A DNA stretch of 64,000 bases from NCBI RefSeq assembly GCF_026167525.1, contig NZ_CP110679.1, forward strand, positions 1,302,001-1,366,000, in the 5' to 3' direction. This document shows positions 34,032 through 42,345 of this stretch, in pieces. Both the position numbers and the translations under genes were made by a program. The DNA comes from Sphingomonas sp. M1-B02. Its GTDB lineage: Bacteria > Pseudomonadota > Alphaproteobacteria > Sphingomonadales > Sphingomonadaceae. The stretch's first letter is position 1; the number at the start of each line of letters is the position of its first letter. The notes below the pieces were generated by a model. It made no database searches and was not told the DNA's origin. It saw nothing but the letters and a program-made list of their open reading frames with translations.

Positions 34032-34817
34032 ATGCGTAGTTTGTTGCTGGCGGGTGCAGCCGCGTTTTTCATGGTCGCGGCAGCCGCGCCGGCCACCGCC
34101 CAGACCTCGATGTCGTCGGGCAAGCAGGATAAACGCGGCGACACCAAGGGCGCTTCGTCGGGCCGCAAGGCGCAAGAGCGCGGCATGCGCGACATCCCCC
34201 GCTGCGCGAGGCCGCTCGGCACGATCGGCATGGTCTCGCCCGAAAACCAGTGGTGGCGCGAGTTCAACCTCGGCAATCCGGAGGCGATTTTGAAGGTGTT
34301 CGTCCAGGAATCGCGCTGCTTCACCCTCGTCAACCGCGGACGCGCGATGCAGAGCCGGGCGATGGAGCGGGCGATGGCGGAAAGCGGCGAGCTGCGCGCC
34401 AATTCGAACATGGGCGGCGGGCAGGTCCGCGCCGCCGACTTCCTGCTCGAGCCCGACATCGTCAGCTCGAACCGCAATTCGGGCGGCGGCGGCATCGGTG
34501 CCGCACTGGGCGGGATGCTCGGCGGGCGCGTCGGCGGGGCGCTGGGCGGCGCGATCAGCATCAAGAAGAAGGAAGCCAACGTCACGCTGTCGGTGGTCGA
34601 CACCCGGAGCACCGAGGAGCAGGTCAGCGAAGGCTATGCGCGCAAGACCGACATCGGCTTCGGCGGCGGCGGCGGTGCAGGCTGGTGGGGTGGCCTGGCT
34701 GCTGCAGGCGGCGGCGGATACCAGAACACCGAGATCGGCCAGGTGATCGTGCTCGCCTACCTCGATGCCTATATTAAGATGGTCGACCAGCTCGGCGGGA
34801 ACATCGTCGAGAATTGA
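34032..34817 (+). CDS. CsgG/HfaB-like secreted or outer-membrane-associated protein
   Basis: 261 residues from ATG 34032 with GAGGGGAAAGAT upstream. The signal peptide is AAFFMVAAAAPATAQ. The body carries the CsgG-type pattern (SRCFTLVNRGRAMQSRAMERAM, RAADFLLEPDIVSSN, and a Gly-rich segment IGAALGGMLGGRVGGALGGA), then KKKEANVTLSVVDTRSTEE. Unlike curlin secretion channels it has no Cys lipobox. It may be a periplasmic member. No curli genes are nearby, so the role is open. Confidence 0.65.
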   Translation: MRSLLLAGAAAFFMVAAAAPATAQTSMSSGKQDKRGDTKGASSGRKAQERGMRDIPRCARPLGTIGMVSPENQWWREFNLGNPEAILKVFVQESRCFTLVNRGRAMQSRAMERAMAESGELRANSNMGGGQVRAADFLLEPDIVSSNRNSGGGGIGAALGGMLGGRVGGALGGAISIKKKEANVTLSVVDTRSTEEQVSEGYARKTDIGFGGGGGAGWWGGLAAAGGGGYQNTEIGQVIVLAYLDAYIKMVDQLGGNIVEN

Positions 34818-35354
34818 TCAACGCGCGGCGGTCGCTTGGGCGGCCGCCGCTTCGATCGCGGCGAGTGCACTGGCGAAGCGCGCCTCGCTTTGTCCATTGA
34901 CCAGCGCCCAGCTGAGCCCGCGGCGATGGAGCTCGGCCTTGGCCAGATCGAAGAATTTCTGGCGCAGCGTGGGGGTGCCGAACATGCGGGTGCCATCCTC
35001 GACCCATGGCAAGTCGATGTCGAACAGCAGATAGAGGTCCGCGGTCCCGGTCCATGCATCGAACCAGGGATCGCGCGTGCCGAACAGCATGTCGGCCCAT
35101 ACCGCGGTCATCAGCGGATCGGTGTCGACGATCAGCGGATCGGCGCCCGCCGCGAGCAGCCCCCGGGCCTTCGCGTCGTGGGCCCGCGCGATCGTCACCA
35201 GATCGGGCATCGTGAAGTCGGTGCCCTCGGCCTCGGCAAAATCGCGGCCATATTCGTCGAGCAGCACGCCTCCCAAATGCGCCGCCAGCAGCGGACCCAG
35301 GGTCGACTTTCCGGTGCTTTCGGGCCCGTGCAGGCAGATCGTGCGCGGCATCAT
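34818..35354 (-). CDS. NadR-type ribosylnicotinamide kinase / AAA ATPase
   Basis: 178 residues; starts at one of two adjacent ATG codons (35354 or 35351), overlapping the pnuC stop. Walker A is HGPESTGKST, followed by LDEYGRDFAEAEG and the DTDPLMTAVWADMLFG region, all typical of the NadR kinase domain. The HTH and adenylyltransferase domains of enterobacterial NadR are absent. It phosphorylates nicotinamide riboside to NMN. Coupling to the transporter gene supports the role. It ends directly against the stop of the convergent CsgG-like gene. Confidence 0.85.
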   Translation of the reverse strand: MMPRTICLHGPESTGKSTLGPLLAAHLGGVLLDEYGRDFAEAEGTDFTMPDLVTIARAHDAKARGLLAAGADPLIVDTDPLMTAVWADMLFGTRDPWFDAWTGTADLYLLFDIDLPWVEDGTRMFGTPTLRQKFFDLAKAELHRRGLSWALVNGQSEARFASALAAIEAAAAQATAAR

Positions 35355-35908
35355 GCGCGCCGCGCCTTCACCCAGTCGCGGAGCCCCCAGGCCGAGAGCG
35401 CGAGGAAGATCAGGTAGAGCCCCGCGGTCAGCCACAGCCCCTTCACCGCATAGAGCGGCACCGCGATCAGATCGACCATGATCCACAAGACCCAGGTCTC
35501 CCAGTTGCGCCGCGACTGCAGCGTCTGCGCGGCGACGCTCAGCACCGCGATGCTGCCGTCCCACCAGGGATAGGCCGCATCGGTGTAGTGGTGCATCAGC
35601 AGCCCCCAGATCGCCGTTACGATCAGGCATCCCGCCAGCCAGGCGGTACGCCCCCGCACCCCCAGCGAGACGATCCGGACCTCACCGCTTTGGGCGCGCG
35701 ATCGCGTCCAGTTCCACCAGCCATAGATATTCACCGCGAAAAAGAAGCCTTGTAGCAACGCGTCGCTGTAGAGCTTGGCCTCGAAGAAGATGAAGCCGTA
35801 GAGCGACACCATCGCCAGCGCGAACAGATAGTTCCACAGGCTTCGCCGCACCACCAGCGTAACGTTCACGAGCCCCAGCAGGACGGCAGCGATCTCGATC
35901 GGGCTCAC
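35351..35908 (-). CDS. pnuC: Nicotinamide riboside transporter PnuC
   Basis: 185 residues with about seven membrane helices. The PnuC hallmarks are RRSLWNYLFALAMVSLYGFIF near residue 21 and FFFAVNIYGWWNWTR near 55, with the later WDGSIAVLSVAAQTLQSRRN and the WETWVLWIMVDLIAVPLYAVKG segments. It facilitates diffusion of nicotinamide riboside, trapped by the downstream NadR-type kinase. The next gene starts divergently about 100 bases away. No NAD riboswitch or outer-membrane receptor was seen. Confidence 0.93.
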   Translation of the reverse strand: MSPIEIAAVLLGLVNVTLVVRRSLWNYLFALAMVSLYGFIFFEAKLYSDALLQGFFFAVNIYGWWNWTRSRAQSGEVRIVSLGVRGRTAWLAGCLIVTAIWGLLMHHYTDAAYPWWDGSIAVLSVAAQTLQSRRNWETWVLWIMVDLIAVPLYAVKGLWLTAGLYLIFLALSAWGLRDWVKARRA

Positions 35909-36009
35909 GCGCCGCGCCTAGCAGCCCGCACCCCCGCGTCAACGCCGAACCGCCTTGCCCCCGCTGTCCCGGGCGCTACCATCGTCGCATTCGCCGACGG
36001 AGAAAGAGT

Positions 36010-37311
36010 TTGCGTCACATCGCGATCGTCGGCTCGGGGCCGGCGGGCTATTATACCGCGGAAGCCTGCCAGAAAGCATTCGGCAACGACATCCAGGTCG
36101 ATATCATCGATCGGTTGCCCGTTCCCTTCGGACTGATCCGCACCGGCGTTGCGCCCGATCACCAGTCGATCAAGGGCGTCGCGCGCCGCTACGAGACGGT
36201 CGCGCTGACCGAAAATGTCCGCTTCGTCGGCAATGTCACGATCGGTCGCGACCTTTCGATCGACGAGTTGCGCACGCTCTACGACGCAGTCGTCCTCGCC
36301 ACCGGCGCGCCGCGCGATCGTCCGCTCGAAATCCCCGGCGCCGAGTTGCCCGGGGTGGTCGGATCGGCAGCGTTCGTCGGCTGGTATAACGGCCACCCCG
36401 ATCATGCCGCACTCGGCCCGCTGCTCGACGATCCCGGGGCAGTGGTCATCGGCAACGGCAATGTCGCGCTCGACGTCGCGCGGATCCTCGCCAAGACCGA
36501 GGCCGAGTTCGGCGGATCGGACATCGTCGGCCCCGCGCTGGCCTTGCTCGGCGAGGCGAAGATTCACACGATCACCCTGCTCGGCCGCCGCGGGCCGCAC
36601 CAGATCGCGATGACTCCGAAGGAGCTGGACGAGCTCGGCCATCTCGTACGCGCCGCGCCGATCGTCGATCCCGCCGACCTCCCGCCCCCGGGAGCGGACG
36701 CCGCACTCGATCCCGGCCAGCGAAAATCGGTTATGCTCCTGCGGCAGCTCGCCGAGCATCCCGATGCAGCGAAGCCGATCCGCATCGTCTTCGATTTCTA
36801 CGCCATGCCGATCGCGATCGAGGGCGACGGCCGGGTCGAGCGCATCATCGTCGAACGTACCGCGATCGACGCCGAGGGCCGGGCGCACGGCACGGGCGAG
36901 ACGTATGCGATCCCCGCGGGGCTGGTGGTGAGCTGCATCGGCTATCGCACCCCGCCGATCGAGGGGGTCCCCTATGACGAGCGCGCCGGCCGCTTCGCCA
37001 ACGAGGAAGGCCGCGTCCTGCCCGGACTCTATGCTGTCGGCTGGGCGCGCCGCGGCCCCAGCGGGACGATCGGCACCAACCGTCCCGACGGCTATGCGAT
37101 CGCGGAAAAGATCGGCGCGGACATTCCCGTCGGCAGCGGCAAGGCGGGCCGCGAAGGGCTGGACGCGCTGCTCGCGAGCCGCGACGTCGACGTCGTCACC
37201 TTCGCCGATTGGCAGAGGATCGAGGCGGCCGAAGTCGCGGCGGCGCGCGAAGGCGCCCCGCGCGAGAAATTCACCAGTATCGAGGGGCTGCTCGGCGCGC
37301 GCGGCGCCTGA
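36010..37311 (+). CDS. Ferredoxin/adrenodoxin-type NADP+ reductase (FprA-like)
   Basis: 433 residues from a TTG start with GGAGAAAGAG upstream. The FAD motif [18 protein letters not shown] sequence (VGSGPAGYY) is near the N-terminus, followed by [22 protein letters not shown], a signature of adrenodoxin-reductase-like enzymes. The NADPH motif [13 protein letters not shown] is in the middle and [19 protein letters not shown] near the end. It transfers electrons between NADPH and ferredoxin or flavodoxin partners. No ferredoxin gene is adjacent. Confidence 0.9.
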   Translation: MRHIAIVGSGPAGYYTAEACQKAFGNDIQVDIIDRLPVPFGLIRTGVAPDHQSIKGVARRYETVALTENVRFVGNVTIGRDLSIDELRTLYDAVVLATGAPRDRPLEIPGAELPGVVGSAAFVGWYNGHPDHAALGPLLDDPGAVVIGNGNVALDVARILAKTEAEFGGSDIVGPALALLGEAKIHTITLLGRRGPHQIAMTPKELDELGHLVRAAPIVDPADLPPPGADAALDPGQRKSVMLLRQLAEHPDAAKPIRIVFDFYAMPIAIEGDGRVERIIVERTAIDAEGRAHGTGETYAIPAGLVVSCIGYRTPPIEGVPYDERAGRFANEEGRVLPGLYAVGWARRGPSGTIGTNRPDGYAIAEKIGADIPVGSGKAGREGLDALLASRDVDVVTFADWQRIEAAEVAAAREGAPREKFTSIEGLLGARGA

Positions 37312-37322
37312 CTTTGCTGCAA

Positions 37323-37399
37323 TGGTCGGGAAGACAGGATTCGAACCTGCGACCCCTGGACCCCGAGACCAGTGCGCTACCAGACTGCGCCACTTCCCG
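37323..37399 (-). tRNA. tRNA-Pro (anticodon CGG), CCA encoded
   Basis: 77 bases on the minus strand. The acceptor stem CGGGAAG pairs with CTTCCCG, followed by discriminator A and an encoded CCA. The D stem is GCGC/GCGC and the T arm is GCAGG-TTCGAAT-CCTGT. The anticodon loop CTCGGGG gives CGG for Pro. The fifth anticodon-stem pair (31-39) is T opposed to T, with the other four paired; this is a mismatch where a pair is normal. Confidence 0.92.
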
Positions 37400-37527
37400 A
37401 CACATTGCAGGGGCGTGCGCGTAGCGGGGCGACGCTGCGCTATCAAGTCAAAAGTGGCGGCCGGCCATGGCAATCCGCGGTCGCACGCTCTAGGTGAGCG
37501 CTTCCCGCGCAACCCGGAACGCAGCCG

Positions 37528-38454
37528 TTGACCCACCCTTTGCCCATTCGCGTCGCCGCGCTCTATCAGTTCACGCGCTTCGACGATTGCGCCGCGCTCC
37601 GGGCCCCGCTCGCGCAAGTCTGCACGTCGCAGGGCGTGAAGGGCACGCTGCTGGTCGCGCCCGAGGGGATCAACGGCACGATCGCCGGGAGCGACGAAGG
37701 CATCGAGCAGGTTCTCGCCCACATCCGCACGCTCCCCGGCTGCGCCGCCATCGAAGTGAAAGACTCGCGCGCGGCGGAGATGCCCTTCCTGCGCATGAAG
37801 GTCCGCATCAAGCGCGAGATCGTGACGATGGGCCAGCCGGATGTCGATCCGCTCCGGGGCACGGGCCATTATGTCGCCCCCGAGGGTTGGAACGCGCTGA
37901 TCGACGACCCCCAGACGATCGTGATCGACACCCGCAACGACTATGAAGTCGCGATCGGCAGCTTCGCCGGCGCCGTCGATCCGCAAACCCAGAGCTTCCG
38001 CGATTTCCCCGCCTGGTTCGAAGCGCATCGCGAGGAAATCGCCGCCGCGCCGCGCATCGCAATGTTCTGCACCGGCGGCATACGCTGCGAGAAATCCACC
38101 GCCTATCTCAAGGCGCAAGGGCTCGACGAAGTCTATCACCTCCAGGGCGGGATCCTGCGCTATCTCGAGACCGTCGCGCTCGAAGAGAGCCGCTGGCAGG
38201 GCGAATGTTTCGTGTTCGACGAGCGGGTGAGCGTCGGCCACGGCCTCGCCCCCGGCAGCCACGCGCTGTGCCGCGCCTGCCGCATGCCGCTCAGCCCCGA
38301 GCAACAGGCCTCGCCTTTGTTCGTCGAAGGGGTAAGCTGCCCCGTCTGCCACGCCGATCGCACCCCCGAACAGCGCGAACGCTATGCCGAACGCCAGCGC
38401 CAGACCGAGCTGGCCGAGGCGCGCGGCGAAACCCATCTCGGCCGCGAACCCTGA
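37528..38454 (+). CDS. trhO: tRNA uridine(34) hydroxylase TrhO (rhodanese family)
   Basis: 308 residues from a TTG start. The N-terminal acylphosphatase-like domain ([19 protein letters not shown]) is followed by a rhodanese domain (about 125-220) with the catalytic loop CTGGIRCEK and a C-terminal Cys cluster ([10 protein letters not shown] ... CPVCH). This architecture is that of YceA/TrhO, which hydroxylates tRNA wobble uridine to ho5U with molecular oxygen. The stop overlaps the start of the GST gene by four bases. Confidence 0.9.
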   Translation: MTHPLPIRVAALYQFTRFDDCAALRAPLAQVCTSQGVKGTLLVAPEGINGTIAGSDEGIEQVLAHIRTLPGCAAIEVKDSRAAEMPFLRMKVRIKREIVTMGQPDVDPLRGTGHYVAPEGWNALIDDPQTIVIDTRNDYEVAIGSFAGAVDPQTQSFRDFPAWFEAHREEIAAAPRIAMFCTGGIRCEKSTAYLKAQGLDEVYHLQGGILRYLETVALEESRWQGECFVFDERVSVGHGLAPGSHALCRACRMPLSPEQQASPLFVEGVSCPVCHADRTPEQRERYAERQRQTELAEARGETHLGREP

Positions 38455-39050
38455 GCGAGCCGATCCTCTACAGCTTCCGCCGCTGCCCCTATGCGATGCG
38501 CGCGCGGATGGCGCTGATCGTCAGCGATAAGCCGGTCGAGATCCGCGAAGTGAAGCTGCGCGAAAAGCCCGCCGAGATGCTCGCGGCCTCCCCCAAGGGC
38601 ACCGTCCCCGTGCTCGTCCTCCCCGACGGCGCCGTGATCGACCAGAGCATCGACATCATGCGCTGGGCGCTCGACCGCCACGATCCCGAAGGCTGGCTGG
38701 AAGGCGACGACAGCGACCTGATCGCCGCCAATGACGGGGCGTTCAAGCATCACCTCGATCGCTACAAATATCCCGATCGCCACGGCTCGGGCCCGATCGA
38801 GCACCGCGCCGCGGCCCTCGCGATCCTCGCCGAACTCGAAGCGCGCCTCACTGCGACCCCCTGGCTCTGCGGCCACCGTCACACGCTCGCCGATGCCGCG
38901 CTGATGCCCTTCGTCCGCCAGTTCGCCGCAGTCGATCGCGCCTGGTTCGACGCCCAGCCGCTGCCCGCACTCCAGCGCTGGCTGGCGCTCCAGATCGCGT
39001 CGCCGCTGTTCGTCGAGACGATGCAGGTCCGCTTGCAGTGGCGCCCCTGA
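38451..39050 (+). CDS. Glutathione S-transferase family protein with apparent CTG start
   Basis: 199 residues if started at CTG 38451, whose TGA overlap (CTGA) with trhO implies coupled translation. The N-terminal thioredoxin-like domain begins [20 protein letters not shown] with the active Cys. [12 protein letters not shown] and [16 protein letters not shown] (glutathione site) follow, then a helical domain (about 85-199). No ATG, GTG or TTG lies in frame between 38268 and 38451, and starting at a later ATG would remove the active Cys. The function within the GST superfamily is unassigned. Confidence 0.82.
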   Translation: MSEPILYSFRRCPYAMRARMALIVSDKPVEIREVKLREKPAEMLAASPKGTVPVLVLPDGAVIDQSIDIMRWALDRHDPEGWLEGDDSDLIAANDGAFKHHLDRYKYPDRHGSGPIEHRAAALAILAELEARLTATPWLCGHRHTLADAALMPFVRQFAAVDRAWFDAQPLPALQRWLALQIASPLFVETMQVRLQWRP

Positions 39051-39056
39051 GCCGCC

Positions 39057-39935
39057 CTACGAGGCCGGGGCCGCGATCGGCAAGGCCGGCGCCCCCGGCG
39101 GCACTGCGGCATTGCGCCAGCGTTCGACCGGCACAACTTCGACCAGTCCGTCCGCGGTCCGCCGCCGCTGGATCAAAGTCGCCGCCTGCTGGCTCGTCCC
39201 GCCGATCGTCGCGCGGGTGCGCACCCAGAAATTGTTGGAGCGGAACGACGCGCCCCAGGGCATTGTCACATTCTGGTCGGTCAGGTCCTTGAGCGTTAGA
39301 TAGCCCTGCCGCGCACGCACCGCCGCGAGCCGCTCCGCCACCTGGGGATCACGAAACAGGATGCGCAGCATCTCCTGGTCCGCGGCGTTGAGGTTGAGCG
39401 AGGTGGTGCCGGGCAGCGCCGTCACCAGCCGCTCGAGCATCGCCGCCGCCTTGGGGTCCACCCCCGCCATCCGCAGCGGCCGCAAATCGGTCACCGGGCC
39501 ATAGAGCCGGACATATTCGACCGCCGCGATCATCTGCTCGGGGCGCAAGCCGGCCTCGGTCGCGATCGTCTGGAACAGGATCACCGACGCGACTTCGCCC
39601 GATCGCAGCGCGTTTATGTTGAACCGCCCCTCGGCATCCGCGATCGCCAGATCGAAACTGCCGCCCTCGATTCGAGCCCCCGCTTCCGACAGACGCGCCC
39701 AGGGCTCGCCGACATGATCGATGTCGGGCGCGACTTCGGCATCGCGGCGCAGCGCGACCAGCGCCGAAAGCTCGCCGCCGCGCACCACGGCCAGCGCCCG
39801 CGCCGCCTCGCGCGTGCGCAGCGCCCGGTCGAGCGCCAGTTCCTCGCGGTTGATCATCAGCAGCACCAGCCCCGCCGCGATCGCGACGAACATCAGCACG
39901 TTGACGAGGATCATCCCTTCCTCGTCGCGCTTCAT
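39057..39935 (-). CDS. gspK: Type II secretion minor pseudopilin GspK
   Basis: 292 residues from ATG 39935. The prepilin leader MKRDEEG is followed by MILVNVLMFVAIAAGLVLLM, without Glu at position 5, as is normal for GspK. The large insert domain has FNINALRSGE and SLNLNAADQEMLRILFRDPQVAERL, characteristic of the T2SK family. It caps the pseudopilus tip together with GspI and GspJ. It overlaps gspJ (ATGA) and lies last in the minus-strand set. Confidence 0.9.
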   Translation of the reverse strand: MKRDEEGMILVNVLMFVAIAAGLVLLMINREELALDRALRTREAARALAVVRGGELSALVALRRDAEVAPDIDHVGEPWARLSEAGARIEGGSFDLAIADAEGRFNINALRSGEVASVILFQTIATEAGLRPEQMIAAVEYVRLYGPVTDLRPLRMAGVDPKAAAMLERLVTALPGTTSLNLNAADQEMLRILFRDPQVAERLAAVRARQGYLTLKDLTDQNVTMPWGASFRSNNFWVRTRATIGGTSQQAATLIQRRRTADGLVEVVPVERWRNAAVPPGAPALPIAAPAS

Positions 39936-40480
39936 CGCGCGGCCTCCATGGGCCGCACCGGCAGCGCGATCACCCGGCGCAGCGATCCCGGCGCCCCGCC
40001 CGGCCCGGCGACCTGCATCTCCAGCGCGACCGCGCGCGGCCAGCGCTCCTTGCTCGCCTCGTCGACCGGCCAGCGATCCACCCAGGCTCCGTCCCAGAAG
40101 CGCCACCGCGCCAGCGCGACTCCGCCCAGCACCACCTGCGGCGCCGCCCCGACCGAGCGCACCAGCGCGCCGCCGGTCACCGCGTAGCGCAGCGGCACCG
40201 CCGCCCCGCCCATCCCCGGCGCGGCGCGGGTAAAGGAAATCGCGTTGCCCCCACCGGTTAGCTCCCCGCCGGCAATCTGCTCGAGATCGCTCGACACCAC
40301 GAACATCGTCCGCTGCAGATCCGCCAGCCGATCGAGCCGGGTCTCGGTCCGCCCCTGGACGTTGATGATCCCCTCAACCAAAGCCAGCCCCGCCACCGCG
40401 ATCAGCCCGAACAGCCCGAGCGAGATCATCAGTTCGATCAGCGTGAAGCCGGTTTCCCCGGCCTCGGGCTGCTGGGTCAC
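39932..40480 (-). CDS. gspJ: Type II secretion minor pseudopilin GspJ
   Basis: 182 residues. The prepilin cleavage/methylation site is ETG|FTLIELMISLGLFGLIAVAG with Glu at +5. The rest shows the GspJ pattern (IINVQGRTETRLDRLADLQR, a Gly-rich turn, and WRFWDGAWVDRWP). It joins the pseudopilus tip. It is coupled at both ends by ATGA overlaps, to the binding-protein gene upstream and gspK downstream. Confidence 0.9.
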   Translation of the reverse strand: MTQQPEAGETGFTLIELMISLGLFGLIAVAGLALVEGIINVQGRTETRLDRLADLQRTMFVVSSDLEQIAGGELTGGGNAISFTRAAPGMGGAAVPLRYAVTGGALVRSVGAAPQVVLGGVALARWRFWDGAWVDRWPVDEASKERWPRAVALEMQVAGPGGAPGSLRRVIALPVRPMEAAR

Positions 40481-41520
40481 GACCCCGAGCTCACCGCCAC
40501 CGGCTCATAGCCCTGCCGGGTCGCGCGCAGCACCGCGAAGTCGCGGGCCACCGATCCATCGGTGCGGAAGCGCACCGGCCCGGTCACGCAGCGGAAGCCC
40601 TTGCTGTCGAGCAGTCCGGCGCCGTTCAGCGTGTTCGCCGCGCGCAGCGTGTTGGCGATCCCCGCCGCGTCATAGGCCAAAGCCGCGATCGTCCCGGCAG
40701 CACCACCGTTGCGCGCCGAAAACTCCGCGGCGAAGGTGCCGAACGCCACCGGATCGGGGCTGGCGATCCACGCCCCGTCCAACGCCTCCAGCGCCGCCGG
40801 GCGATGATCGAGCCCCTGCAGCGTGCCCAGCAACTGGACGCCGCTGTCCTTCAGCTGCCGCGCCGCCGCCAGCACCGCCTCGCCGCTTCCCGGCAGCAAC
40901 ACCGCATCTGGCGCCTCGCCCGGATCGGGCGTCGGCTGCCCGGCGCGCACTTCCAGCACGCGCACCGCCAGCCCGAGCTCGCTTTCCATTTGCCCCGCCG
41001 AAAGCGAGGCCGCCGCGCTCCACGGCGAACCGTCGTCGATCACCACCAGCGATCGGATCCCGCGCGAGCGGGCGTAGCGCAGGATCGCGCTGGTCACCTG
41101 CCCCGCGGTGATCCCGAAAATATAGGTGCCCGGCGTCCGCAGCACCGAATCGTTGCTGAAGGCGATGATCGGCACCCGTCCGGCGATGGTGCTCGAGACC
41201 GCCGGCACTTCCTCCGCCGAAAGCGGCCCCAGGATCAGCGCGGGCTTCTTCTTCAGCGCATTCGCCGCCGCCGCCGCCGCGCCGGCCGCGGTCCCGCCGG
41301 TGTCGAAACTCAGCACAAATTGCCCGTTTTCCGCGAGCAACGCCGCCTGCTGCATGCTAAAGCCCAGCCGCGCTCGCGGTCCCGTGAGCGGCACCAGCAG
41401 GGCGATCGGGCGCTTGTCCTTCTTCTCGGCTGTTGCGAACGCTGACGTGGGAACCACGACCGATGCCGCTGAAGCGACCAGGCCTGATTGCAGCAACTTC
41501 AGCAGGGACCGCCGGTCCAT
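40477..41520 (-). CDS. LivK/LpoA-like periplasmic binding protein inside the T2SS operon
   Basis: 347 residues from ATG 41520. The N-terminus MDRRSLLKLLQSGLVASAASVVVPTSAFA has a twin-arginine pattern (DRRSLLK) and an AxA cleavage site. The body is a two-lobed periplasmic-binding fold: PIALLVPLTGPRARLGFSMQ, KKKPALILGPLSAEEV, VPIIAFSNDSVLRTPGTYIFG, and RSRGIRSLVVIDDGSPWSAAAS. Members include branched-chain amino-acid receptors and penicillin-binding-protein activators. There are no ABC permease genes here. The ATGA overlap with gspJ shows it is part of the secretion operon. Its role there is unknown. Confidence 0.8.
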   Translation of the reverse strand: MDRRSLLKLLQSGLVASAASVVVPTSAFATAEKKDKRPIALLVPLTGPRARLGFSMQQAALLAENGQFVLSFDTGGTAAGAAAAAANALKKKPALILGPLSAEEVPAVSSTIAGRVPIIAFSNDSVLRTPGTYIFGITAGQVTSAILRYARSRGIRSLVVIDDGSPWSAAASLSAGQMESELGLAVRVLEVRAGQPTPDPGEAPDAVLLPGSGEAVLAAARQLKDSGVQLLGTLQGLDHRPAALEALDGAWIASPDPVAFGTFAAEFSARNGGAAGTIAALAYDAAGIANTLRAANTLNGAGLLDSKGFRCVTGPVRFRTDGSVARDFAVLRATRQGYEPVAVSSGS

Positions 41521-41543
41521 TGCCGACTCCGGATAGGGGGCGT

Positions 41544-42236
41544 TTGGCACGACGGCCTATTATCCTCTTCGCGAGCCTGGGGATAGCCGCCTATCTGCTC
41601 ACGATGATCGCCACGATCCCGGCCAGCGCGGTGCTCAAGAACCGCCCCTGGCGCACCGGCGTTGCGGGTACGATCTGGAACGGCGAAGTCGGGGTGGCCG
41701 GCGGCGCCAAGCTCGAATGGCGCATGGCGCCGCTCCGCTCGCTGACCAGCCTGGCCTATGCCGCCGACTGGAAGGCGACCGGGCCCAACACCGATCTCGG
41801 CGGGCAATTGCTCGTCCATCCCGGCGGGCGGACGATCCTCGACAAGGTCAGCGGCTCGGCGGACGGCACGCTCCTGCAGGCGCTCCAGCCCAACCTGCCC
41901 TTCACCTGCGACCTGACGATGCAGGTCGAGATGGATCGGGTCGCGGTCGGCGGCGGCGCGCGCATGCTTTCGGGTAGTGCGATCAGCGATCCCGGCAGCT
42001 GCCGCCCCAAAACCGCTGGGGCAGCGACCGCGGTCCCGGCATTGATCCTCACCGCCGAGCATATCGGCACCCAGACCCAAATCCGCATCGCGCCGACGGG
42101 GCAGCGCCGGAAGACGCTGGTGAACCTGAACCTGTCGGAAGATGGCACTGTCGACCTGGGGGTGACCCCCGACGGCGCGGCAATGCTGCCCTTCATCGGC
42201 CTGCCTGCCGGGGCACGCATCCAGGGAGGGATGTAG
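41544..42236 (+). CDS. gspN: Type II secretion system protein N
   Basis: 230 residues from a TTG start at 41544 with AGGGGG a few bases before it. One N-terminal inner-membrane helix (PIILFASLGIAAYLLTMIAT) is followed by a periplasmic beta-rich domain with WRTGVAGTIWNGEVGVAGG, the T2SN family hallmark. GspN proteins are accessory T2SS components in some proteobacteria. It is divergent from the binding-protein gene, with 23 bases between their start codons. Confidence 0.8.
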   Translation: MARRPIILFASLGIAAYLLTMIATIPASAVLKNRPWRTGVAGTIWNGEVGVAGGAKLEWRMAPLRSLTSLAYAADWKATGPNTDLGGQLLVHPGGRTILDKVSGSADGTLLQALQPNLPFTCDLTMQVEMDRVAVGGGARMLSGSAISDPGSCRPKTAGAATAVPALILTAEHIGTQTQIRIAPTGQRRKTLVNLNLSEDGTVDLGVTPDGAAMLPFIGLPAGARIQGGM

Positions 42237-42254
42237 ACCGCCGAACGCACAACC

Positions 42255-42334
42255 GTCATCCCGGCGAAGCCGGGATCCAGGGTTACTCTGCCGACTCGTG
42301 CGTGACTCTGGATCCCGGCTTGCGCCGGGATGAC
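42255..42334. repeat. Palindromic repeat (GTCATCCCGGC type)
   Basis: The left arm 42255-42280 (GTCATCCCGGCGAAGCCGGG then ATCCAG) pairs with the right arm 42308-42334 (CTGGATCCCGGC then TTGCGCCGGGATGAC). It lies between gspN and gspF, which are convergent, so it may also end transcription from both sides. Confidence 0.75.
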
Positions 42335-42345
42335 GATGGGGGCAG

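Noticed and set aside
35909-36009. NAD-sensing riboswitch before pnuC
   Set aside because: The gap to the divergent gene is about 100 bases and shows no conserved paired core that I can recognise.
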